From Pseudomonas sp. L5B5 (GTDB lineage Bacteria; Pseudomonadota; Gammaproteobacteria; Pseudomonadales; Pseudomonadaceae), in the NCBI RefSeq assembly GCF_020520285.1, contig NZ_CP084742.1, forward strand, positions 6,001,501 to 6,065,500: DNA of 64,000 nucleotides. The letters run 5' to 3'. Positions 8,322 to 18,893 of the stretch are shown one piece after another. Below the pieces are notes generated by a model. The model ran no database searches. It saw only the letters and a list, made by a program, of their open reading frames with translations, and was not told the DNA's origin. Both the position numbers and the translations under genes were made by a program. Position 1 is the first letter of the stretch; each line of letters starts with the position of its first letter.

Positions 8322-9641
8322 TCAGGGCTGCTTGGCGGCCGTTACTCGCCAGATCTTGTTGCCGATGTCATCCGCCACTAGCAGGGCTCCCTGCTGGTCG
8401 ATCACCACCCCTACCGGACGGCCCATTGCTTGTTTGTCGTCATCGAGAAAACCACTGAGCACGTCGACCGGCTGACCCTGGGGCTTGCCGTCGCTGAAAG
8501 GCACGAAAATCACTTTGTAGCCGCTGTGGGGGTTGCGGTTCCAGGAACCATGCTGGCCGATGAAGGCGCCTTCGGTGAAGGGCGCCGGAAGTTTGCTGCC
8601 TTCAGCAAATGTCAGTCCCAGTGAGGCGGTGTGCGGTCCCACGGCGTAGTCCGGGGCGATCGCCTTGGCCACGAGGGCCGGGTCCTGAGGCTTGACCCGT
8701 GCGTCGACATGCTGGCCGTAGTAGCTGAAGGGCCAGCCATAGAACGCACCGTCCCTGACCGAAGTGATGTAGTCGGGCACCAGGTCGCTGCCGATCTCAT
8801 CTCGTTCATTCACGGCAGTCCAGAGTGCCCCGCTTGCAGGTTCCCAGGCCATGCCGTTGGGGTTGCGCAGGCCGGTGGCGAACAGCCGGTGCTGGCCGCT
8901 GGCACGATCCACTTCCCAGATCGCCGCGCGACCTTGCTCCTTGTCCAGGCCATTTTCGCCGACGTTGCTGTTGGAACCGACGGTGACATACAGCTTGCTG
9001 CCGTCCTTGCTGGCAATGACATTCTTGGTCCAGTGGTGATTCAGTGTGCCACCCGGCAGGTCGAGCACCTTGGTGGCGCTGGCGCTGATCCGGGTGTCAC
9101 CGTTCTGGTAGGGGAAACGCAGCAACTTGTCGGTGTCCGCCACATACAGGTCGTTGCCCATCAGGGTCATGCCAAAGGGCGAGTTGAGGTTTTCCAGGAA
9201 TACACTGCGGGTTTCTGCCACGCCGTCGTGATCTGCATCCCGTAGCAGGGTGATGCGATTGGCGCTGGGAACTGTCGCGCCAGCGCGGCCCATCACTTTG
9301 CCGGCGACCCAGCCGCGAATTCCCTGGCTGTCGTCCGGTTTGGGCGGGGCATTGGTTTCCGCCACCAGGATGTCCCCGTTAGGCAGTACATAGAGCCAGC
9401 GCGGATGGTCGAGATCCTCGGCGAAGGCATTGACCTGGGTTCCGCTGGCCGCCAGTGGTTTTGCTCCCTGGGGCCAGCCGACGGCCGGGGCGATGTTCAG
9501 CGTGGGGATCAGCGTGGGATTGGGTTCCGGCAGCTTGGGGTTCGGGCCGGTTCCATCCGCGACCTGCAGGCTGGAGGTTTCGCCGCAGGCAGCGAGGCTG
9601 GCGGCGATGGCAAGGAGCAAGGTGTGTCGAAGCGTGAGCAT
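8322..9641 (-). CDS. PQQ-dependent sorbosone dehydrogenase-like lipoprotein
   Basis: A 439-residue exported lipoprotein (lipobox SLAAC near residue 18 of [19 protein letters not shown]). The mature part is a six-bladed beta-propeller of the L-sorbosone/soluble glucose dehydrogenase family: blocks such as [54 protein letters not shown] and [21 protein letters not shown] are characteristic. The expected reaction is PQQ-dependent oxidation of a sugar or aldehyde in the periplasm, but the physiological substrate is not evident. Start chosen at the ATG at 9641, which gives the lipoprotein signal; longer readings to 9800 lack it. It is convergent with the methyltransferase. Confidence 0.85.
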   Translation of the reverse strand: MLTLRHTLLLAIAASLAACGETSSLQVADGTGPNPKLPEPNPTLIPTLNIAPAVGWPQGAKPLAASGTQVNAFAEDLDHPRWLYVLPNGDILVAETNAPPKPDDSQGIRGWVAGKVMGRAGATVPSANRITLLRDADHDGVAETRSVFLENLNSPFGMTLMGNDLYVADTDKLLRFPYQNGDTRISASATKVLDLPGGTLNHHWTKNVIASKDGSKLYVTVGSNSNVGENGLDKEQGRAAIWEVDRASGQHRLFATGLRNPNGMAWEPASGALWTAVNERDEIGSDLVPDYITSVRDGAFYGWPFSYYGQHVDARVKPQDPALVAKAIAPDYAVGPHTASLGLTFAEGSKLPAPFTEGAFIGQHGSWNRNPHSGYKVIFVPFSDGKPQGQPVDVLSGFLDDDKQAMGRPVGVVIDQQGALLVADDIGNKIWRVTAAKQP

Positions 9642-9709
9642 GCTGATATCCCTATGAGTGCGCGAACGTTCAATCATAGAGAAGCATCGTCGGGCAGGGT
9701 TCCCTTCTT

Positions 9710-10291
9710 TCAGCGGGCTTCCTTGAACAGCACCGCGATCCCGGGGTGATAGCAGCCAGCTTCGTTGTGCAGCTTGCGATAGGCATAGGGGAAGTACCAT
9801 GCCACGGCGCAGCAGTGCTCTTTCTGCAAATCGTCGAGCAGGTCTTGCAGCTCTTCGGGGGTGGCGCTGTGTTGAAGCTTGTGTGGCGCGACGAACAGGC
9901 AGCCGAGCTTGAGGTCGCTGGCATAGCTGATCCTCTTCGCTTCGCTGGCGATGTCTGCCAGGGGCTGGGCCAGGTTCAGGTTGTTGACCCGTGGCCAGCG
10001 CTGGGTGGCCTGGATGTAGGCGCGTTCTTCCTTGGTTGCCAGGTACAGGTCGGTGCGGGCATTGCGCGCGCCTTCCTCGAGCTGCTTTTTGCTGGGGCTG
10101 TGCTCCAGGCTCACCATCTCGGCCATCCAGGCTGCCGCGGAGAGCAGGCCCAGGTTGGCTTGTTCATCGAACCAGTAGGGGGTTTCGTTATCGCCGCGAA
10201 CCGCGTTGTAGCGGTCAATGCAATCGAACCAGCGTTCCAGCATCGGACGCAGGAATTCCAGCTTTGGATTGCTGATGATCATGCCTTGCAT
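9710..10291 (-). CDS. Conserved hypothetical protein (193 aa)
   Basis: I do not recognise a characterised family. The 193-residue protein is soluble, has no signal peptide and mixes helical acidic stretches with a C-terminal region rich in aromatic residues ([25 protein letters not shown]). The ATG at 10291 is preceded by AAGGGG at about nine bases; ATG 10282 or GTG 10300 are alternatives. It is transcribed away from the cobalamin riboswitch operon, with about 185 bases between its start and the riboswitch. It may be co-transcribed with the downstream sorbosone dehydrogenase gene (gap 68 bases). Codon usage is normal for the neighbourhood. Confidence 0.7.
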   Translation of the reverse strand: MQGMIISNPKLEFLRPMLERWFDCIDRYNAVRGDNETPYWFDEQANLGLLSAAAWMAEMVSLEHSPSKKQLEEGARNARTDLYLATKEERAYIQATQRWPRVNNLNLAQPLADIASEAKRISYASDLKLGCLFVAPHKLQHSATPEELQDLLDDLQKEHCCAVAWYFPYAYRKLHNEAGCYHPGIAVLFKEAR

Positions 10292-10475
10292 CGAACTCAC
10301 CCCTTATTGTTGTGCGGAGGGGCGTCGGCCCCGAAAGTGGCTATTTGATATCATTGCTTCCAGTGTGGCACAAGATTGGCGTCAGTTTGTTGATGCAGTG
10401 CAGTTTTCCGTCGGATGCGATGGACAGCTTCAATTGACGCTCTACCCCCAACCCTCTAACCTTCGCGACTTGTTT

Positions 10476-10680
10476 CAGGTGCTCTGTGGTCTTGGCCGAC
10501 AGGGTGAAACAGGGAAGCCGGTCAGGGCCGTTCCAGTGATGGGGCTGGCGACGATTCCGGCGCTGCCCCCGCAACGGTAGGTGAGTCAAGGCTGTGCAGG
10601 TGCCACTGTGTCGAAGACGACATGGGAAGGCGCGCAGTTCGGCAGCGATGCCGCTCACGAGCCCGGAGACCGGCCTGATC
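10476..10680 (+). ncRNA. Cobalamin (AdoCbl) riboswitch
   Basis: The leader of the cobO operon shows the ordered cobalamin-riboswitch elements: GGTGCTCTGTGG at the 5' side, GTGAAACAGGGAAGCCGGT (10505-10523), GCTGCCCCCGCAACGGTA (10562-10579), TGCCACTG, CATGGGAAGG (10621-10630) and the B12 box AGCCCGGAGACCGGCCT (10660-10676). Known members bind adenosylcobalamin and repress translation or cause early termination. The cobO start is about 95 bases after the B12 box. The boundaries are by eye; the structure was not folded computationally. Confidence 0.95.
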
Positions 10681-10772
10681 CATCCAACGGCATCACGGTG
10701 GGCGATGCCAGGCTTAAGCCATTTGTTTCCATTTCTGCCCCCGTTCCCCAAGCCCCAACGGAGAACTGCTCA

Positions 10773-11384
10773 ATGAGTGAATCCCTCGAGCGTGACGAGC
10801 GTCATTTGGCGCGCATGCTGCGCAAAAAAGCACTGATCGACGAGCGCATCGCCAACTCGCCCAACGAGTGCGGGCTGCTGCTGGTACTGACGGGCAATGG
10901 CAAGGGCAAGAGCAGCTCGGCTTTCGGCATGCTGGCCCGATCCATGGGGCATGGCATGCGCTGTGGCGTTGTGCAGTTCATCAAGGGCCGCGAAAGCACC
11001 GGTGAAGAGCTGTTTTTCCGGCGTTTCCCCGAGCAGGTGAGCTTTCATGTGATGGGCGAGGGTTTCACCTGGGAGACCCAGGATCGCCAGCGAGACATTG
11101 CCGCTGCCGAAGCCGCCTGGGCAGTGTCCCGGGAGTTGCTGAGCAATCCCGATGTCGGCCTGGTGGTACTCGATGAGCTGAACATTGCCCTCAAGCACGG
11201 TTACCTGGACCTGGATCAGGTATTGGGCGACCTGCAGGCCCGTCCGCCGATGCAGCACGTGGTGGTGACCGGGCGGGGGGCCAAGCCGCAAATGATCGAG
11301 CTGGCCGATACCGTGACCGAGATGGGCATGCTCAAGCATGCCTTCCAAGCGGGTATCAAGGCGCAGAAGGGCATCGAGCTGTGA
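10773..11384 (+). CDS. cobO: Corrinoid adenosyltransferase CobO/BtuR
   Basis: CobO attaches the 5'-deoxyadenosyl ligand from ATP to Co(I) of corrinoids, in synthesis and salvage. The 203-residue protein has the characteristic P-loop LVLTGNGKGKSSSAFG (about residues 37-52), then VVQFIKG, GEGFTWETQD and the VVLDELNIALKHGYL block of the CobA/CobO/BtuR family. Length is typical (about 200). The ATG at 10773 is the first after the riboswitch. It heads the late cobalamin operon; the next gene, cobB, begins 10 bases after its stop. Confidence 0.97.
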   Translation: MSESLERDERHLARMLRKKALIDERIANSPNECGLLLVLTGNGKGKSSSAFGMLARSMGHGMRCGVVQFIKGRESTGEELFFRRFPEQVSFHVMGEGFTWETQDRQRDIAAAEAAWAVSRELLSNPDVGLVVLDELNIALKHGYLDLDQVLGDLQARPPMQHVVVTGRGAKPQMIELADTVTEMGMLKHAFQAGIKAQKGIEL

Positions 11385-11394
11385 GCGTGAATCC

Positions 11395-12723
11395 ATGACT
11401 GATGTTCGTCATTGCCCGGCGGTATTGATCGCCGCACCGGCATCCGGCCAGGGCAAGACCACCGTGACCGCCGCCCTCGCGCGCCTGCACCGCAACCAGG
11501 GGCGCAAGGTGCGAGTCTTCAAGTGCGGTCCGGACTTTCTCGACCCGATGATTCTCGAGCGTGCCAGCGGTGCCCCGGTGTACCAGCTGGACCTGTGGAT
11601 GGTGGGTGAGCAGGAGAGTCGCCGCCTGCTGTGGGAGGCGGCCGGGGAGGCCGACCTGATCCTGATCGAAGGCGTCATGGGGCTGTTCGACGGCACCCCG
11701 TCCAGCGCTGACCTGGCGCGGCATTTCGGCGTGCCGGTACTGGGGGTGATCGATGGCACTGCCATGGCCCAGACCTTCGGCGCCCTGGCCCTTGGCCTGG
11801 CGCGTTACCAGCCGGACCTGCCGTTTGCCGGGGTGCTGGCCAATCGGGTGGGTACTGTGCGTCATGCGCAGTTGCTCGAAGGCAGCCTGACCGAGGGACT
11901 GCGCTGGTATGGCGCGTTGTCCCGGGAAACTGGCATCGAACTGCCCAGTCGCCACCTGGGTCTGGTGCAGGCCAACGAACTCAATGACCTGGACCTGCGC
12001 CTGGACGCTGCTGCCCAAGCCCTGGCCAGCAGTTGCCAGGTAGCGTTGCCACCGGCCGTGGGGTTTGCCGCGCCGGCCCCGCAGGTGTGTGAGCCATTGC
12101 TGGAGGGGGTGCGGATCGCCGTGGCGCAGGACGAAGCGTTTGCTTTCACCTATGGCGCCAGCCTGGATCTGCTGCGGGCCATGGGCGCGCAGTTGCACTT
12201 TTTCTCGCCGATTCATGATCGTGAATTGCCGGCGGCCGACAGCCTGTACCTGCCCGGCGGTTACCCGGAGCTGCACCATCAGGCGCTGGCGCAGAACACC
12301 GGCATGCTGGATGCCATTCGTGCTCACCATGCCGCCGGCAAGCCGTTGCTTGCTGAATGTGGCGGGATGCTTTACCTGCTCGATGCCCTGACCGACGTCG
12401 AAGGCCTGCGTGCCGAACTGCTGGGGCTGTTGCCCGGCGAGGCCGTGATGCAGAAACGTCTGGCAGCTCTGGCCCTGCAAGCGGTGGACCTGCCGGAAGG
12501 CAGCCTGCGCGGGCATACCTACCATCACTCCCTGACCAGTACGACGCTCGAGCCCATCGCTCGGGGCGTGAGCCCCAACGGTGGGCGTGGCGCCGAGGCG
12601 GTGTATCGCGATGGGCGGATGACCGCCTCCTATGTGCACTTCTATTTCCCGTCCAATCCGTTGGCGGTGGCGGCGTTGTTCGCGCCGCAGCATATGGTTG
12701 GCGAGGGCCAGGCGAGTGAGTGA
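11395..12723 (+). CDS. cobB: Cobyrinate a,c-diamide synthase (glutamine amidotransferase)
   Basis: CobB amidates the a and c side chains of (hydrogeno)byrinate using glutamine and ATP. The 442-residue enzyme has an N-terminal P-loop-like domain (VLIAAPASGQGKTTVTAALARLH, then KCGPDFLDPMIL) and a C-terminal class I glutaminase domain with YLPGGYPELH and the nucleophile Cys in LLAECGGMLYLLDAL. HTYHHS near the C-terminus is also conserved. The ATG at 11395 is the natural start; its stop overlaps the bluB start by eight bases, indicating translational coupling. Confidence 0.96.
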   Translation: MTDVRHCPAVLIAAPASGQGKTTVTAALARLHRNQGRKVRVFKCGPDFLDPMILERASGAPVYQLDLWMVGEQESRRLLWEAAGEADLILIEGVMGLFDGTPSSADLARHFGVPVLGVIDGTAMAQTFGALALGLARYQPDLPFAGVLANRVGTVRHAQLLEGSLTEGLRWYGALSRETGIELPSRHLGLVQANELNDLDLRLDAAAQALASSCQVALPPAVGFAAPAPQVCEPLLEGVRIAVAQDEAFAFTYGASLDLLRAMGAQLHFFSPIHDRELPAADSLYLPGGYPELHHQALAQNTGMLDAIRAHHAAGKPLLAECGGMLYLLDALTDVEGLRAELLGLLPGEAVMQKRLAALALQAVDLPEGSLRGHTYHHSLTSTTLEPIARGVSPNGGRGAEAVYRDGRMTASYVHFYFPSNPLAVAALFAPQHMVGEGQASE

Positions 12724-13366
12724 GCTGGCTTTTTCCGCACCCGAGCGCGAGGCGGTCTACCGCGCCATCGCCGAACGCCGTGACATGCGCCATTTCGCCG
12801 GCGGCAACGTTGCCCCCGAGGTGCTGCAGCGTCTGCTGGAGGCTGCGCACCAGGCGCCCAGTGTCGGGCTGATGCAGCCCTGGCGCTTCATCCGCATCAG
12901 TGATCGAGCGCTGCGCGAAAGTATTCGGCAACTGGTAGAGCAGGAGCGAGTGCGTACTGCCGAGGCCCTCGGGGAGCGTTCCGACGAGTTCATGAAACTC
13001 AAGGTCGAGGGCATCAACGATTGTGCCGAGCTTCTGGTGGCCGCCTTGATGGATGGCCGCGAGCGGCATGTTTTTGGCCGCCGCACGCTCCCGGAAATGG
13101 ACCTGGCGTCGATGTCCTGCGCAATCCAGAACCTGTGGCTGGCGGCGCGCAGCGAAGGCCTGGGCATGGGCTGGGTCTCGTTGTTCGAGCCCCAGGCCCT
13201 GGCTGCACTGCTGGGTTTGCCCGAGGGAGCCAAGCCCTTGGCGGTGTTGTGCCTGGGGCCGGTTGCCGAATTTTACCCGGCGCCGATGCTGGCGCTGGAA
13301 GGTTGGGCCCAGCCCCGACCATTGAGTGAGTTGCTGTATGAGAATTACTGGGGAGTGAGTCGATGA
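12716..13366 (+). CDS. bluB: 5,6-dimethylbenzimidazole synthase
   Basis: BluB converts reduced FMN and oxygen to DMB, the lower ligand of B12, so its presence implies aerobic production of true cobalamin. The 216-residue flavoprotein shows the nitroreductase-like FMN motif [10 protein letters not shown], then [15 protein letters not shown] and [10 protein letters not shown], all characteristic of BluB. The start is inferred as GTG at 12716, inside the cobB 3' end, because [18 protein letters not shown] is the expected N-terminus. Its stop overlaps the cobD start (ATGA). Confidence 0.95.
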   Translation: MSELAFSAPEREAVYRAIAERRDMRHFAGGNVAPEVLQRLLEAAHQAPSVGLMQPWRFIRISDRALRESIRQLVEQERVRTAEALGERSDEFMKLKVEGINDCAELLVAALMDGRERHVFGRRTLPEMDLASMSCAIQNLWLAARSEGLGMGWVSLFEPQALAALLGLPEGAKPLAVLCLGPVAEFYPAPMLALEGWAQPRPLSELLYENYWGVSR

Positions 13367-14271
13367 GCGTGGCGTTGCTGAGTGTCGCCGGGGTGGCGCT
13401 GGATGCGCTGCTGGGCGAGCCCAAGCGCTGGCATCCACTGGTGGCGTTCGGGCGACTGGCGGACCGCATCGAGCAGCGCTTCAATGCCGCGGGGCGAGGG
13501 TGGCGCAGCCATGGTGTCACTGCCTGGGTACTGGCGGTGCTACCTCTGACCCTGGTGGCCACGGCCTTGTCCTGGCTGCCCTACATTGGCTGGCTGGTGG
13601 AGATCCTGGCGTTGTACTGCGCCTTGGGGCTGCGCAGCCTCGGCGAGCATGTCGAACCGGTGGCCCAGGCCCTGCGAAGCGATGATCTGGACGAGGCGCG
13701 ACGCCGCGTGGGGTTCCTGGTGAGTCGCCAGACCAGCGAGCTGGACGCCACCGCCGTAGCGCGAGCGGCCACCGAGTCGGTACTGGAGAACGGCAGCGAC
13801 GCGGTGTTTGCGGCCCTGTTCTGGTTTGCCGTGGCGGGCGCGCCGGGGGTGGTGCTCTATCGTCTGAGCAACACCCTGGATGCGATGTGGGGTTATCGCA
13901 ACGAGCGCTTCGAGCGCTTCGGCTGGGCCGCCGCGCGGATCGACGATCTGCTCAACTATATTCCGGCGCGCCTGGTGGCCCTGACCTATGCCTTGCTGGG
14001 CAAGACCCGATTGGCATTCAAGTGCTGGTATCGCCAGGGACCGACCTGGGACAGTCCCAACGCCGGCCCGGTGATGGCGGCCGGGGCGGGAGCCCTGGGG
14101 GTCGAACTGGGAGGCGCGGCGGTCTATCACGGCGAGCTGCATCAGCGTCCGCAATTGGGTGAGGGGGAGCCGGCCAGTGCCGCGTCCATCGATCACGGCT
14201 GGCAGTTGGTGCAGCGGGGAGTATGGCTGTGGCTGCTGATTCTTTGCCTGGGGGCTGAATTCTATGCTTGA
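13363..14271 (+). CDS. cobD: Adenosylcobinamide-phosphate synthase (CbiB/CobD)
   Basis: This integral membrane enzyme couples (R)-1-amino-2-propanol phosphate, or aminopropanol, to adenosylcobyric acid. The 302-residue protein has an N-terminal [23 protein letters not shown] block, hydrophobic spans, the [25 protein letters not shown] segment and [17 protein letters not shown], all diagnostic for CbiB/CobD. It overlaps bluB by four bases and cobC by eight. Pseudomonas names follow P. denitrificans (cobD); the Salmonella equivalent is cbiB. Confidence 0.95.
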   Translation: MSVALLSVAGVALDALLGEPKRWHPLVAFGRLADRIEQRFNAAGRGWRSHGVTAWVLAVLPLTLVATALSWLPYIGWLVEILALYCALGLRSLGEHVEPVAQALRSDDLDEARRRVGFLVSRQTSELDATAVARAATESVLENGSDAVFAALFWFAVAGAPGVVLYRLSNTLDAMWGYRNERFERFGWAAARIDDLLNYIPARLVALTYALLGKTRLAFKCWYRQGPTWDSPNAGPVMAAGAGALGVELGGAAVYHGELHQRPQLGEGEPASAASIDHGWQLVQRGVWLWLLILCLGAEFYA

Positions 14272-15256
14272 GCATGGTGGGCGGTTGCGCAGGGCGGCCC
14301 GGGAGCACGGCATTGCCGAGGAGGCCTGGCTGGACCTGTCCAGTGGGCTGGCCCCCTGGCCCTTTCCTATCCCGCAGATTCCGCAGCGTGCCTGGGCCCG
14401 CCTGCCGGAAACCGATGACGGCCTGGAACAGGCGGCCTGTACTTATTACGGGGCCGATGAAGTATTGCCGGTGGCCGGTTCCCAGGCCGCGATCCAGCTG
14501 TTGCCGCGCTTGCGGCGCACCGGCAAGGTCGGCGTGCTGTCGCCCTGTTACGCCGAGCATGCCGAAGCCTGGCGTCGCAGTGGTTATCGGGTGCGCGAGG
14601 TCTTGGAGCAGGAAGTGGACTTCTTTCTCGATAGCCTCGATGTGCTGGTGGTGGTCAACCCCAACAATCCCACGGGCCTGAGCCTGACCCCCGAGCGCCT
14701 GCTGGAGTGGCATGGACGGCTGGCCCAGCGTGGCGGCTGGCTGGTGGTGGATGAAGCCTTCATGGACAACACCCCGGAACTGAGCCTGGCGCGGCATGCC
14801 CACCAGGTGGGGCTGATCGTCCTGCGCTCCTTCGGCAAGTTCTTTGGGCTGGCTGGCGTGCGCCTGGGGTTTGTCCTGGCCGAACGCCGGCTGCTGCGAC
14901 TGCTGGCCGAACAGGTCGGGCCCTGGGCCGTCAGCGGCCCGACCCGGGTCCTGGGACAGGCCTGCCTGCAGGATGTCGAAGGCCATGCTCGCCAGCGCGA
15001 GCGCAGCGAGGTGGCCAGCCAGCGACTGGTGCAGGTCCTGGAGCGCCATGGCTTCAAGCCCCAGGGTGGCTGCGCCCTGTTCCAGTGGCTGATCACCGGC
15101 GAGGCCGAGCGGTTGCATCACTTCATGGCACGGCGCGGCATCCTCCTGCGCCTGTTCGCCCACAACAGCAGCCTGCGTTTCGGCCTGCCTGCCGATGAGG
15201 CCGACTGGGCTCGCCTCGAGCAGGCCCTGCAAGCCTATCGCAAGGATTACCCATGA
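14264..15256 (+). CDS. cobC: Threonine-phosphate decarboxylase (CobC/CobD type)
   Basis: A PLP enzyme of the histidinol-phosphate aminotransferase fold that makes (R)-1-amino-2-propanol O-2-phosphate from L-threonine phosphate, the linker of the nucleotide loop. The 330 residues include [12 protein letters not shown] at the N-terminus, [12 protein letters not shown] (substrate/PLP pocket), VVDEAFMDN (PLP-binding Asp) and the Schiff-base Lys in [17 protein letters not shown]. Overlapping starts and stops with cobD and cobQ mark it as part of the operon. Its name is confusing, since the alpha-ribazole phosphatase is called CobC in Salmonella. Confidence 0.93.
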   Translation: MLEHGGRLRRAAREHGIAEEAWLDLSSGLAPWPFPIPQIPQRAWARLPETDDGLEQAACTYYGADEVLPVAGSQAAIQLLPRLRRTGKVGVLSPCYAEHAEAWRRSGYRVREVLEQEVDFFLDSLDVLVVVNPNNPTGLSLTPERLLEWHGRLAQRGGWLVVDEAFMDNTPELSLARHAHQVGLIVLRSFGKFFGLAGVRLGFVLAERRLLRLLAEQVGPWAVSGPTRVLGQACLQDVEGHARQRERSEVASQRLVQVLERHGFKPQGGCALFQWLITGEAERLHHFMARRGILLRLFAHNSSLRFGLPADEADWARLEQALQAYRKDYP

Positions 15257-16704
15257 CCACGCTGATGGTGCAAGGCACGACTTCAGATGCCGGCAAGAGC
15301 ACCCTGGTGACTGCACTGTGCCGCTGGCTGTTGCGCCAGGGTGTCGGCGTGGTGCCTTTCAAACCGCAGAACATGGCCCTCAACAGTGCGGTGACCGCCG
15401 ATGGCGGCGAGATCGGTCGGGCCCAGGCGGTCCAGGCCCAGGCCGCCAAGCTGGCACCTCATACCGACATGAATCCGGTGCTGCTCAAGCCCAACAGCGA
15501 CACCGGCTCTCAGGTGATCATCCATGGCCGGGCCGTGACCACCATGAATGCCGTGGCCTATCACGACTACAAGGCCATTGCCATGCAGGCAGTTCTGGCC
15601 TCTCACCAGCGCCTGCGCGAGGCCTACCAGGTGGTGATGGTGGAGGGCGCCGGTTCGCCGGCCGAGATCAACCTGCGTGCCGGGGATATCGCCAACATGG
15701 GGTTTGCCGAGGCAGTGGACTGTCCGGTACTGCTGATCGCCGATATCAACCGTGGTGGGGTTTTCGCCCACCTGGTAGGCACCCTGGAACTGCTTTCGCC
15801 CAGCGAGCAGGCGCGGGTCAAGGGCTTCATCATCAATCGCTTCCGCGGTGATATCGCCCTGCTGCAACCGGGCCTGGATTGGCTGGAGCAGCGCACCGGC
15901 AAACCGGTGCTCGGTGTGTTGCCCTATGTCATGGACCTGCATCTGGAGGCCGAGGACGGTATCGACTCGCGCCAGGCCGGCAAAGTCGAGCAGGTGCTCA
16001 AGGTGGTGGTGCCGGTGCTGCCGCGTATCAGCAACCACACGGATTTCGATCCGCTGCGCCTGCATCCCCAGGTGGACCTGCAGTTCATTGGTCCCGGGCA
16101 GGCGATTCCCGCTGCCGACCTGATCATTCTTCCCGGTTCGAAAAGCGTGCGTGGCGACCTGGCCTACCTGCGGGCCAATGGCTGGGAGAGCGCCATCGCC
16201 CGACACCTGCGTTATGGCGGCAAACTCCTGGGGATCTGCGGGGGCTTGCAAATGCTCGGCGAACAACTGCACGACCCCCTGGGCCTGGAAGGGGTCGCCG
16301 GCTCCAGTCCGGGCCTGGGCCTGCTGGCTTTCGATACCGTGCTCGAGGCGGAAAAACAGCTGCGCAACGTCAGTGGCCGCCTGACCCTGGAAGACGCCGA
16401 GGTCAGCGGTTACGAGATCCACGCCGGAGTCAGTCGTGGCCCGGCCCTGCAGCGGGCAGCGGCGTGCCTGGATGATGGCCGCAGCGACGGCGCGCGCAGC
16501 GCTGACGGGCAGATCATCGCCACTTACCTGCACGGCCTGTTCGAGACGCCGGCCGCCTGTGGGGCGCTGTTGCGCTGGGCTGGCCTGGAGGAGGTGCAGG
16601 TGGTGGATTACCACGCCTTGCGCGAGCGCGATATCGAGCGCCTGGCGGACCTGGTGGAACATCACCTGGATACCGGCGCATTGCGCCAGCTGTGTGGCTT
16701 GTAG
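15253..16704 (+). CDS. cobQ: Cobyric acid synthase (four side-chain amidations)
   Basis: CobQ (CbiP) amidates side chains b, d, e and g of adenosylcobyrinate a,c-diamide. The 483 residues begin [24 protein letters not shown], the P-loop-like ATP site, followed by [10 protein letters not shown] and [16 protein letters not shown]. The C-terminal triad-type glutaminase domain has IILPGSKS, the nucleophile Cys in [15 protein letters not shown] and the catalytic His in YLHGLFE. Length is normal (about 485). It overlaps cobC by four bases; cobP follows after 42 bases. Confidence 0.97.
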   Translation: MTTLMVQGTTSDAGKSTLVTALCRWLLRQGVGVVPFKPQNMALNSAVTADGGEIGRAQAVQAQAAKLAPHTDMNPVLLKPNSDTGSQVIIHGRAVTTMNAVAYHDYKAIAMQAVLASHQRLREAYQVVMVEGAGSPAEINLRAGDIANMGFAEAVDCPVLLIADINRGGVFAHLVGTLELLSPSEQARVKGFIINRFRGDIALLQPGLDWLEQRTGKPVLGVLPYVMDLHLEAEDGIDSRQAGKVEQVLKVVVPVLPRISNHTDFDPLRLHPQVDLQFIGPGQAIPAADLIILPGSKSVRGDLAYLRANGWESAIARHLRYGGKLLGICGGLQMLGEQLHDPLGLEGVAGSSPGLGLLAFDTVLEAEKQLRNVSGRLTLEDAEVSGYEIHAGVSRGPALQRAAACLDDGRSDGARSADGQIIATYLHGLFETPAACGALLRWAGLEEVQVVDYHALRERDIERLADLVEHHLDTGALRQLCGL

Positions 16705-16746
16705 CCCCACAGTGCTATCCCGTCTTCTTTTCAAAGGTACCCAAGC

Positions 16747-17268
16747 ATGTTGCAACTGATCCTCGGTGGTGCCCGTTCCGGCAAGAGCCGCCTGGCCGAG
16801 ACACTAGCCAGCGACAGTGCGCTGGCGGTGACCTACATCGCCACCAGCCAGCCGCTGGATGGCGAGATGAACCAGCGCATCGCCCATCATCGACAGCGTC
16901 GCCCCGCACACTGGGGGCTGATCGAGGAGCCGCTGGAGCTGGCCCGAGTGCTGCAACAGGCCGCTGGCCATGGGCATTGCCTGCTGGTGGATTGCCTGAC
17001 CCTGTGGCTGACCAACCTGCTGATGCTCGAGGACCAGGACCGCCTGCATGCCGAGCGCGAAGCGCTGCTGCATTGCGTGGCCGAGCTGCCGGGGCACATC
17101 ATTTTTGTCAGCAACGAGACCGGCATGGGTGTCGTGCCGCTGGGCGAATTGACTCGCCGCTATGTGGATGAAGCCGGTTGGCTGCATCAAGCCCTGGCCG
17201 AACGTTGTCAGCGAGTGGTACTGACCGTTGCCGGCCTGCCCCTGACTTTGAAAGGACCTGCGTTATGA
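16747..17268 (+). CDS. cobP: Adenosylcobinamide kinase / guanylyltransferase
   Basis: Bifunctional CobP (CobU in Salmonella) phosphorylates adenosylcobinamide and then transfers GMP to give AdoCbi-GDP. The 173-residue protein begins [18 protein letters not shown], with the P-loop GARSGKS, and has [25 protein letters not shown] (with the GMP-accepting His region), [13 protein letters not shown] and [11 protein letters not shown]. These are all family signatures. The stop overlaps the ATG of cobT by four bases. Confidence 0.95.
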   Translation: MLQLILGGARSGKSRLAETLASDSALAVTYIATSQPLDGEMNQRIAHHRQRRPAHWGLIEEPLELARVLQQAAGHGHCLLVDCLTLWLTNLLMLEDQDRLHAEREALLHCVAELPGHIIFVSNETGMGVVPLGELTRRYVDEAGWLHQALAERCQRVVLTVAGLPLTLKGPAL

Positions 17269-18320
17269 GTAATTCCTGGTGGCTGGAGCCGTGCAAGGCG
17301 ATCGATGCTCAGGTAGTGGAGCAAGCACTGGCCCGGCAACAGCAGTTGACCAAGCCGGCGGGTTCGCTCGGCCAGCTCGAACCCCTGGCCGTGCGTCTGG
17401 CAGGGTTGCAGGGCTGCCTCAAGCCGGCCATCGAGCAGGTGTGGATCGCGATCTTTGCCGGCGATCACGGCGTCGTGGCCGAAGGGGTGTCGGCCTACCC
17501 GCAGGAAGTGACCGGGCAGATGCTGTTGAACTTCGTCAGTGGCGGCGCCGCGATTAGCGTGCTGGCCCGCCAGTTGGGGGCTCAGCTGGAAGTGGTAGAC
17601 CTGGGCACCGTCAATCCAGGCCTGGAACTGCCTGGGGTGCGTCACTTGAACCTGGGGCCGGGCACCGCGAACTTCCTCCAGGGGCCGGCCATGAGCCGGG
17701 CCCAGGGCGAGCTGGCACTGCAAGCCGGTCGCGACAGCGCATCAAGGGCCCTGGAACACGGCGCCCAATTGTTCATCGGCGGGGAAATGGGCATTGGCAA
17801 CACCACTGCTGCCAGTGCCATTGCCTGTGCCTTGCTGGACATTCCGGTGACGCAGCTGGCTGGCCCGGGTACCGGACTGAGCGTCGAAGGCGTCAGCCAC
17901 AAGGCCCGCGTCATCGAACAGGCCCTGGCGCTGCATCAGGATGCTCGTGATAACGCTTGGCAGGCGCTGCTGGGTCTGGGCGGTTTCGAGATCGCGGCGC
18001 TGGTCGGCGCTTACCTGGCCTGTGCTCAGGAGGGGATCGCGGTGCTGGTGGATGGTTTCATCTGCAGCGTCGCGGCGCTGGCGGCGGTGCGCTTGAATCC
18101 GGGCTGCCGCCCTTGGTTGCTGTTCGCCCACCAGGGCGCCGAGCCAGGGCATCGACACGTACTGCAAGTGCTGGAGGCCGACCCCTTGCTGGACCTGGGC
18201 CTGCGCCTGGGCGAGGGCAGTGGCGCGGCGCTGGCAGTGCCACTGCTGCGCCTGGCCTGCGACCTGCACGGGCAGATGGCGACCTTTGCCGAAGCCGCGG
18301 TGGCGGATCGCCCGGCATGA
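17265..18320 (+). CDS. cobT: Nicotinate-nucleotide-DMB phosphoribosyltransferase
   Basis: CobT makes alpha-ribazole phosphate from nicotinate mononucleotide and DMB, activating the lower ligand provided by BluB. The 351-residue protein has [26 protein letters not shown] at the N-terminus, [21 protein letters not shown], the [14 protein letters not shown] loop and the catalytic Glu region near [17 protein letters not shown]. Length and motifs fit CobT. It overlaps cobP and the downstream phosphatase gene by four bases each. It is called cobU in P. denitrificans naming. Confidence 0.96.
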   Translation: MSNSWWLEPCKAIDAQVVEQALARQQQLTKPAGSLGQLEPLAVRLAGLQGCLKPAIEQVWIAIFAGDHGVVAEGVSAYPQEVTGQMLLNFVSGGAAISVLARQLGAQLEVVDLGTVNPGLELPGVRHLNLGPGTANFLQGPAMSRAQGELALQAGRDSASRALEHGAQLFIGGEMGIGNTTAASAIACALLDIPVTQLAGPGTGLSVEGVSHKARVIEQALALHQDARDNAWQALLGLGGFEIAALVGAYLACAQEGIAVLVDGFICSVAALAAVRLNPGCRPWLLFAHQGAEPGHRHVLQVLEADPLLDLGLRLGEGSGAALAVPLLRLACDLHGQMATFAEAAVADRPA

Positions 18321-18892
18321 CCCTGCACCTGGACCTGCTGCGCCACGGCGAGACCGAGTTGGGCGGGGGGCTGCGTGGCAGCCTGGACGACGCATTGACC
18401 GATCGCGGCTGGCAGCAGATGTACGAGGGTGTCCATGGGCGCGGGCCGTGGGACCTCATCGTCAGTTCGCCCCTGCAACGCTGTGCACGTTTTGCCGAAC
18501 AGCTGGCGGCGCGCCTGAACGTGCCGCTGGTGCTGGAGCCTGGCCTGCAGGAACTGCATTTCGGGGCCTGGGAAGGCCAGAGCACGGCGCTGTTGATGCA
18601 GACCGATGCCGTGGGGCTGGGGCGTTTCTGGTCCGACCCTTATGGCTTCACTCCGCCTGAAGGTGAGCCGGTGCAGTTTTTTTCGCAGCGAGTGCTGGAG
18701 GCCATCGACGGCTTGTATCAGGCCCATGCCGGGCGACGGGTATTGCTGGTCAGCCATGGTGGTGTAATGCGCCTGCTGCTGGCCAGGGCGCGCGGGCTGC
18801 CTCGCGAGCAGCTGTTGAGTGTCGAAGTGGGGCATGGTGCGCTGTTCGGCCTGCAGGTGGCAGCGACCGGCCACTTGCATGAGGTGGCCTGA
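18317..18892 (+). CDS. cobC: Alpha-ribazole phosphatase (histidine phosphatase family)
   Basis: A 191-residue member of the phosphoglycerate-mutase-like phosphatases. The catalytic motif [10 protein letters not shown] lies at residues 7-16, the second Arg is in [15 protein letters not shown], and the second His is in [12 protein letters not shown]. In context it should dephosphorylate alpha-ribazole-5'-phosphate, or adenosylcobalamin-5'-phosphate, at the end of the pathway. The name duplicates the decarboxylase cobC under the other naming system. It is followed one base later by the cobV start codon. Confidence 0.9.
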   Translation: MTLHLDLLRHGETELGGGLRGSLDDALTDRGWQQMYEGVHGRGPWDLIVSSPLQRCARFAEQLAARLNVPLVLEPGLQELHFGAWEGQSTALLMQTDAVGLGRFWSDPYGFTPPEGEPVQFFSQRVLEAIDGLYQAHAGRRVLLVSHGGVMRLLLARARGLPREQLLSVEVGHGALFGLQVAATGHLHEVA

Positions 18893-18893
18893 G

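Noticed and set aside
10218..10580. A 120-codon frame over the riboswitch 5' region
   Set aside because: The DNA is explained by the riboswitch and leader; the frame has no homology or start signal.
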